Assembly: GCA_028876385.1 (NCBI GenBank)
Contig: JAGWSF010000109.1
Location: 62,001 to 126,000 of the forward strand
Reading direction: 5' to 3'
From: Acidobacteriota bacterium
GTDB taxonomy: Bacteria; Actinomycetota; Acidimicrobiia; Acidimicrobiales; Palsa-688
DNA: 64,000 bases
Position numbers and translations under genes: made by a program. The notes under the pieces were generated by a model. That model was not told where the DNA came from. It did not search any database and saw nothing but the letters and a program-made list of their open reading frames with translations. Positions within the stretch are counted from its first letter, which is position 1. Every line of letters begins with the position of its first letter. Below, one piece after another: positions 59,063-64,000 of this stretch.

Positions 59063-60526
59063 CTAGGGGCGAAGCCAGGCGACCGCCTTGGTCTCGAGAT
59101 ACTGTTCGAACCCCTCGGTCCCGTTCTGGCGGCCGATCCCACTTGATTTGTAGCCTCCGTAGGGGGAGTCAGCGCCGTACCACATGCCACCGTTGATCCC
59201 GATGGACCCGGTGCGCACCCGCCGGGCGATGGCGGTGGCCCGAGCTTCGTCGGACGAGAACACACCGCCGGAGAGTCCGTACCCGCTGTCGTTGGCGATG
59301 CGCACGGCGTCCTCGTCGTCCTCGTAGGGGATGACGCACAGGACCGGACCGAAGATCTCCTCCTGAGCGATGGTCATCGAGTTGTCCACGTCGACGAACA
59401 GGGTGGGCTCCACGAAGTAGCCCTTCGGGAAAGCGGCCGGGCGGCCGCCACCGAGCACCAGCTTGGCGCCCTCCTCCTGACCCTTCTCGATATATCCCAG
59501 GACGCGGCCGTGCTGTTTGGCGCTGATTACCGGCCCCATCATGACGTTGGGATCGGACGGATCACCGTAGGGCACCATGCTCATGGCCTGGGTGATCAGC
59601 TCGACCCCCTCGTCGTAGCGGGAGCGGGGCAGCAGCATCCGGGTCTGCATGGCACAGCCCTGGCCGGCGTGCATGCACACCATCGACCCGGACGGCACGA
59701 CCGTGGGGAAATCAGCGTCGTCGAGGACGACCATGGCTGACTTGCCTCCAAGCTCGAGGAACACCCGCTTGAGGGTCGCCGCTCCCTTTTCCATGATGCG
59801 CTTGCCGGTGACCGTTGATCCAGTGAAGGAGATCATGTCAACCAGAGGGGACAGGGTGAGCTCCTCCCCGACAAGGTGGTCGGAGGAGGTCACCACGTTG
59901 AACACCCCGGCCGGAATGTCGGTCTTCTCGGCGACCAGCCGCCCCAGGCGCGTGGCATTCCACGGGGTGTCGGGCGCCGGCTTGAGCACCGTGGTGTTAC
60001 CCGTGGCAAGGACCTGGGCAATCTTGTTGATCGTCACCTCGAAGGGATAGTTCCATGGGACTATCGAGCCGACGACGCCCACCGGCTCCTTCCAGACGGA
60101 CCGCTGGCTATTGAATCCCATGGCGGCCCCGTTGGGCAGGTCACGGTCCCAGGCGAACTCTTCGATCATCTTCGCCGGCCAGAGGAGGGCATCGGCGAGG
60201 GGCATGTCGAGTTGAGGTCCGTAAGTGAGCATCCGCGGGGCACCGACCTCGGCGATGAGCTCCTCACGCAGCTCCTCCCGCTCGGCGTCGATCGCCTCGT
60301 GCAGCTGCTCCAGGCAACGCTTGCGGAGGGAACGGTTGGCGGACCAGTCGGTCTCGTCGAAGGCTCTCCGGGCCGCGGCGATGGCCCGCTTCATATCCGT
60401 CGCCGATGCATCGGCCACCGGGCCGAGCACCTCCTCGGTGGCTGGATTGATGTTGTCGAAACGCTTCCCCGACTCGGCCTCGACCAACTCTCCGTCGATC
60501 AGCATTCTCACTTCGCCAACGGACAT
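59063..60526 (-). CDS. Aldehyde dehydrogenase (NAD(P)-dependent)
   Basis: A 487-residue class of the ALDH superfamily. Cofactor-binding VGVVGSIVPWNYPF, nucleophile Cys in HAGQGCAMQTR, general base Glu in FLELGGKS and C-terminal YGGYKSSGIGRQNG. It oxidises an aldehyde to a carboxylate; in this setting the aldehyde could be released by Ltp aldolases or by P450 and alcohol dehydrogenase steps. The ATG at 60526 has AGGGGG five bases upstream; the open frame continues 55 codons further without family signal. An operator variant lies 61 bp upstream. Confidence 0.9.
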   Translation of the reverse strand: MSVGEVRMLIDGELVEAESGKRFDNINPATEEVLGPVADASATDMKRAIAAARRAFDETDWSANRSLRKRCLEQLHEAIDAEREELREELIAEVGAPRMLTYGPQLDMPLADALLWPAKMIEEFAWDRDLPNGAAMGFNSQRSVWKEPVGVVGSIVPWNYPFEVTINKIAQVLATGNTTVLKPAPDTPWNATRLGRLVAEKTDIPAGVFNVVTSSDHLVGEELTLSPLVDMISFTGSTVTGKRIMEKGAATLKRVFLELGGKSAMVVLDDADFPTVVPSGSMVCMHAGQGCAMQTRMLLPRSRYDEGVELITQAMSMVPYGDPSDPNVMMGPVISAKQHGRVLGYIEKGQEEGAKLVLGGGRPAAFPKGYFVEPTLFVDVDNSMTIAQEEIFGPVLCVIPYEDDEDAVRIANDSGYGLSGGVFSSDEARATAIARRVRTGSIGINGGMWYGADSPYGGYKSSGIGRQNGTEGFEQYLETKAVAWLRP

Positions 60527-60586
60527 CTCATCCCCCTGGAATCGCTTCGGAGCGTCTCTCTCACACGGTTGCACACTAGCTCGACT

Positions 60587-60600
60587 TGACAGAATCGTAA
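60587..60600. promoter_or_regulatory. Operator candidate, degenerate (TGACA-N4-CGTAA)
   Basis: TGACAGAATCGTAA, two changes from consensus, upstream of the aldehyde dehydrogenase gene. The left half and spacer equal those of the perfect site at 3634. Confidence 0.45.
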
Positions 60601-60742
60601 TCTGACCAGCCGCGCTTCGGTGCACTCCACCTTGACCGGACCAAGGGCCCTCTTCGACCGGCCGAAAGTCCTTACGTGCAATGGAGTACACTCTTTATGC
60701 CGAGGTCGAGAGGCGACCTGATCGTTAGGGAGGACAGGGCCG

Positions 60743-62059
60743 ATGGCTGAAGGCACTGCCGAATCGTTAAAGGTGTCCGATGAGCTCGAGGCGGAGTTCC
60801 AGAAGGCCATCCAGTACGAGCTCACAGACGAAGACATCGAAAGGGCCAGGCTGCTCCTCGGGATCGATACCGCGTCGCGCCAACGGGAGCTCTTTTCCGT
60901 CGCCACCCCTGACGCCATCCGCAACTGGGCTCTGGGCGCAGGTGACGACAACCCTCTCTACACGGAGGAGTCGTACGGCCCGACGACCCGTTGGGGGACA
61001 CAGGTCGGCCACGGCACGCTAATGGGCCACATCAAGACGCCGATGCTGGGTGATCCGATCCCGGCTGAGATCAAGGCCCAGACCAAGAGTCTCTTCCGGG
61101 GAGTGCACGTCTTCGTATCTGGGGGATCCTGGGAGTGGTACCGGCCGCTTCGTCCGGGTGACCGCATCTTCTCCTTCGCCGGTGAAGAGACCCTCGATGT
61201 GAAGAAATCGGAGTTCGCCGGTCGTTCCGCCGTGCAGGTCCGCAGAGACGTGGCCCTGAACCAATACGGAGAGGTACTCGGGGTCTACCGGATCCTCCGC
61301 ATCCTGACCGAGCGCAAGACGGCGCGGGAGAAGGGCAAATACGCCGCCATCGAGCCGGCGCACTACACCGATGCCGACTACGAGCGTATCGACGCCATCT
61401 ACGAAGCTGAGCGACCCCGGGGAGCCGAGCCCCGCTTCTGGGAGGATGTGCAGGTCGGCGACCAGATGGACCCCATGGTGAAGGGTCCGCTCACCATGAC
61501 CGAGATCATCGCCTTCCACGCCGGTGGCTACGGCTTCGTGCCCTACGGACTGCGCTCGTCACGGGTGGGCTACAAGAACCGCAAGCGCATTGCGCCGTTC
61601 TACATCAAGAACGAGCTCGGCGTGTACGACGTCGCCCAGCGTGTCCATTGGGACTCCGAGTGGGCCAAGGCCATCGGCAACCCCATGGCTTACGACTACG
61701 GCGTCATGCGCCAATGCTGGTTCTACCACCACGTTTCGGACTGGGCCGGAGACGACGCCTTCATCGAGTCCATGTCGGACTCAATCCGCAAGTTCAACTA
61801 TCAGGGTGACACCCAGTTCCTGAGCGGTGAGGTCACGGCAAAGCGCGAGCAGGACGGCCGCTTCCTGGTCGACCTGGCTATGACCATGGTGAACCAGCGC
61901 GACACCGAGACGGCATTCGCCACCGCGACCGTCTCCCTACCCTCCCGCCAGGCCGGACCGGCCCCCCTACCTTCGGTCCCAGTGGACGTCCAGCGCCAAG
62001 CGGTCGCTATGTTCGCCCGCCACAACGAGTTGACGGCCGAGAAGGCCCGGAAAGGCTGA
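60743..62059 (+). CDS. Two-domain MaoC-like acyl dehydratase
   Basis: A 438-residue protein with two hotdog halves: an N-terminal FAS1-DH-like half (about 45-195; GAGDDNPLYTEESY, SWEWYRPLRPGDRI) and a C-terminal MaoC half (about 225-410; AYDYGVMRQCWFYHHVSDWAGDD). The usual Asp-x4-His dyad is not obvious: the first half has DDNPLY with Tyr at the His position. Such proteins are common in actinobacterial catabolic clusters and are usually called acyl dehydratases. It is a fused counterpart of the split pair at 32045/32455. The ATG at 60743 follows AGGGAGGAC. It is divergent from the aldehyde dehydrogenase. Confidence 0.8.
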   Translation: MAEGTAESLKVSDELEAEFQKAIQYELTDEDIERARLLLGIDTASRQRELFSVATPDAIRNWALGAGDDNPLYTEESYGPTTRWGTQVGHGTLMGHIKTPMLGDPIPAEIKAQTKSLFRGVHVFVSGGSWEWYRPLRPGDRIFSFAGEETLDVKKSEFAGRSAVQVRRDVALNQYGEVLGVYRILRILTERKTAREKGKYAAIEPAHYTDADYERIDAIYEAERPRGAEPRFWEDVQVGDQMDPMVKGPLTMTEIIAFHAGGYGFVPYGLRSSRVGYKNRKRIAPFYIKNELGVYDVAQRVHWDSEWAKAIGNPMAYDYGVMRQCWFYHHVSDWAGDDAFIESMSDSIRKFNYQGDTQFLSGEVTAKREQDGRFLVDLAMTMVNQRDTETAFATATVSLPSRQAGPAPLPSVPVDVQRQAVAMFARHNELTAEKARKG

Positions 62060-62077
62060 CGCCTCCCTTCTCGGTTC

Positions 62078-63277
62078 TCAGGGCTTCGACGAGGTGGTAC
62101 CCCGCGGCTCCCGGGGCAGCCCCAGGCCGCGCTCGGCGATGACGTTGCGCATGACCTCGTTGGATCCGCCGGCGATGGTCCAGGCCCGGGCATAGAGGAA
62201 CATGTCCTGCCAGCGCCCATCCTCCAAGCTCTCGGGGTCTCCTTCGGCCAAGGCCGATATCGGTCCCTGGATCTGCAGCCCGTAGTCGGCCGCCGCCAGG
62301 TTGACTTCACTGAACCAGACCTTGGTCATCGGGGCGTCGGCGGGGCTGGAAGACCCTCGGAGGGCACGCGTGGCGGTCGCGTAACCGAGGTACCGGTGGA
62401 CCAACGCCTTCGCCGCCAGATGGCCGATCTGCTGTCGTACCGCTTGGTCACGGATGGCGGCCTGGCCGTTGCGGTCGACCTGTCTGGCGACGGCCAGCAA
62501 GCCCCCCACGGCGGATGCCAGGCCGCCGCCGCCGACGCTGCTTCGTTCTGTGATGAGGCTCGCTTGGGCTACCTTCCATCCTTCGCCCGGCTGTCCGATG
62601 ACGTTGGCCACCGGTACGCGCACCGAATCGAAGAAGACCTCGTTGAAGTCAGTGGTGCCAGTCATCTCACGGAGTGGTCGGACCTCCACGCCAGGACTGT
62701 GCATGTCCAGGATGAGAGCGGTGATTCCGCCGGCGCCTGTCGTGGGCTCGGTCCTAGCGAGCAGGTAACCGAAATCGGACCACTGCGCCCACGTGCTCCA
62801 CACCTTCTGGCCGTCGATCACATAGGCGTCGCCGTCGAGGCGGCCACGCGTCTGAAGTGAGGTCAAGTCGCTTCCGGCATTCGGCTCGCTGAAGAGCTGA
62901 GTCCAGATGTGGCGTCCGCTGCTCATCGAGGCCAGGTACTGACGCTTCTGCTCGGGAGTGCCGAACGCTTTCAGCGCGCCGGCAACGAGAGGGTTCCCGA
63001 GCACATAAGGCACTCCAGTGGCGGCCAGCTCTGACTCCAAGATCCGCTGCTCGAACGGATCCGTCTCCTCCTCGGTGAATCGGGCGAGGCGAAATCCGGC
63101 CTCGTGCAGTCGGCCCACCCACACCCTCAACGCCGCGATGTCTTCGGCCGTTTCGGGCACCCGCATCCCGGTACGGGGCTTCCATCGCAAGTCCGGCTTG
63201 TGGGCAGCGATGTAGTCCCGCAACCGTTGGGTGTAGCCGTCGTAGGTGGAAGGGATAGAGGGAACGCTGACATCCAT
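62078..63277 (-). CDS. Acyl-CoA dehydrogenase, large (FadE29-like) subunit
   Basis: A 399-residue dehydrogenase: TQLFSEPNAGSDLTSLQTRG, IDGQKVWST, GEGWKVAQ, and C-terminal AGGSNEVMRNVIAERGLGLP. GGSNEV replaces GGTSEI. The ATG overlaps by 1 bp the stop of the gene upstream, which encodes a short FadE28-like subunit; the pair should form an alpha2-beta2 enzyme. Convergent with the MaoC gene (18 bp between stops), which hydrates the kind of enoyl-CoA this dehydrogenase would make. Confidence 0.9.
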   Translation of the reverse strand: MDVSVPSIPSTYDGYTQRLRDYIAAHKPDLRWKPRTGMRVPETAEDIAALRVWVGRLHEAGFRLARFTEEETDPFEQRILESELAATGVPYVLGNPLVAGALKAFGTPEQKRQYLASMSSGRHIWTQLFSEPNAGSDLTSLQTRGRLDGDAYVIDGQKVWSTWAQWSDFGYLLARTEPTTGAGGITALILDMHSPGVEVRPLREMTGTTDFNEVFFDSVRVPVANVIGQPGEGWKVAQASLITERSSVGGGGLASAVGGLLAVARQVDRNGQAAIRDQAVRQQIGHLAAKALVHRYLGYATATRALRGSSSPADAPMTKVWFSEVNLAAADYGLQIQGPISALAEGDPESLEDGRWQDMFLYARAWTIAGGSNEVMRNVIAERGLGLPREPRGTTSSKP

Positions 63278-64000
63278 CAGGCTGCTCCCTCCGTCGACTG
63301 CTCGAGGATCCGGCAGAGTCGCTCCCGGTGCCAGTGCGGCTCGCCATACAACACCTGGTCGACCTTGGCTCGACGCAGGAAGAGGTGCATGTCATGTTCC
63401 CAGGTAAAGCCGATGCCCCCGTGCAGTTGGAGCGCCTCTCCGCAGACCCAGGCGTAGGTGTCACCTACGTACGCGCCGGCCACGGCCACCGCTTCGGCAG
63501 CGTCAACTTGTCCGTCGCCGAGGGCCAGCGCGGCATAGTAAGCGGTGGCCCTCACCGCTTCCCGGGCCACGTGGAGATCGGCCAGGCGGTGCTTGATGGC
63601 CTGGAAACTACCGATGGGACGCCCGAACTGGACGCGATCCTTTGCGTAGCGAACCGTCTCGTCGACGAGGTAGTCGACCGCCCCGGCCGCCTCCCCGACC
63701 TGCACGACGGTCGCCACGGCACCAGCCCGAGCCAGAATCTCCAGGCCGGCTTCCGCCGGACCGATGCGTTGAGGCAGTTCTACTTCGACCTGATCGAAGT
63801 AGACCTTGGAGTACCGCCGGGTCAGGTCGAGGGCAGACAGAGGTCGTACGGCGATCCCCTTCGATCGGAGGGCGACCAGGAAATGCATGATGAGACCGTC
63901 CGCGGTCCGGGCCGTCACCAGCGCCTGGTCAGCTACCGACGCTCCGTGTACCAAGCTGGACGTGCCCTGGAGCAGGTAGCCGGTCGCGGTCGGGGTCGCG
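63277..64000 (-). CDS. Acyl-CoA dehydrogenase, short (FadE28-like) subunit, 5' end outside window
   Basis: The C-terminal 241 residues of a dehydrogenase subunit; the frame is open to the right edge. Clear blocks are QFGRPIGSFQAIKHRLADL and LHGGIGFTWEHDMHLFLRRA, the same as in the subunit at 27502 and the N-terminal half of the fusion at 41069. It is the partner of the large subunit encoded directly downstream (stop and start share one base). The missing N-terminus prevents any statement about its flavin site. Confidence 0.9.
   Translation of the reverse strand, partial: ATPTATGYLLQGTSSLVHGASVADQALVTARTADGLIMHFLVALRSKGIAVRPLSALDLTRRYSKVYFDQVEVELPQRIGPAEAGLEILARAGAVATVVQVGEAAGAVDYLVDETVRYAKDRVQFGRPIGSFQAIKHRLADLHVAREAVRATAYYAALALGDGQVDAAEAVAVAGAYVGDTYAWVCGEALQLHGGIGFTWEHDMHLFLRRAKVDQVLYGEPHWHRERLCRILEQSTEGAA

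Overview
The window is high-GC chromosomal DNA from an actinobacterium. The evidence is two intact F420-type LLM oxidoreductases plus a third in ruins, a mycofactocin-coupled type SDR, a tandem TetR protein of the Mce3R kind, a fused acyl-CoA dehydrogenase of the FadE34 kind, and many probably leaderless starts. The mixture and the low-complexity lipoprotein N-terminus would fit the Acidimicrobiia, but that placement is a guess. I saw no tRNA, rRNA, insertion sequence, phage gene or CRISPR array.

Almost every one of the roughly 57 genes belongs to CoA-thioester catabolism: 4 AMP-forming acyl-CoA ligases, 8 acyl-CoA dehydrogenase genes (one a double-length fusion, one cut by the right edge), 8 SDRs, 4 crotonases, 3 MaoC-type hydratase genes, 3 Ltp-type aldolase/thiolase proteins with DUF35 partners, 2 CaiB-type CoA transferases, one acetyl-CoA hydrolase/transferase family protein, 1 aldehyde dehydrogenase, 1 thioesterase, 2 P450s with small iron-sulfur partners, 4 paralogous amidohydrolases and 2 APH-type kinases. 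Paired and fused acyl-CoA dehydrogenases together with Ltp/DUF35 aldolases are the signature of side-chain degradation of steroids or similar branched polycyclic substrates. No steroid ring-cleavage gene is visible, so the substrate class is inferred.

Layout. 1-3.5 kb: two SDRs, a TetR and an orphan substrate-binding lipoprotein. 3.7-8.8 kb: a fused DUF35-Ltp protein, two amidohydrolases and an SDR. 8.8-12.7 kb: a ligase divergent from an ACAD10/11-like dehydrogenase and its kinase. 12.7-19.6 kb: CoA transferase, SDR and thioesterase on one strand; ligase, VOC protein, amidohydrolase and an LLM pseudogene on the other. 19.6-26.3 kb: crotonases, LLM, SnoaL-like, P450, a four-cysteine mini-protein, SDR and amidohydrolase. 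26.3-31.1 kb: a four-gene operon (GAF regulator, two dehydrogenase subunits, Ltp). 31.2-35.4 kb: SDRs, a split MaoC hydratase and a ligase. 35.5-45.6 kb: tandem TetR, CaiB, dehydrogenases, DUF2889 and a second Ltp/DUF35 pair. 45.7-53.1 kb: ligase, crotonase, AttH-like/kinase/SDR operon and P450 with ferredoxin. 53.1-64 kb: double CaiB, crotonase, dehydrogenases, LLM, aldehyde dehydrogenase and MaoC.

The most striking non-coding signal is a 14-bp palindrome, TGACA-N4-TGTCA, found perfect or with one or two changes at ten places, all in gaps upstream of these catabolic genes and in several cases overlapping -35 or -10 boxes. It ties at least nine transcription units into one candidate regulon. 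The candidate new pieces of biology are this regulon, the split ACAD11-like kinase/dehydrogenase module, the P450 paired with a HiPIP-like mini-protein, and the pseudo-receiver/winged-helix/GAF regulator.
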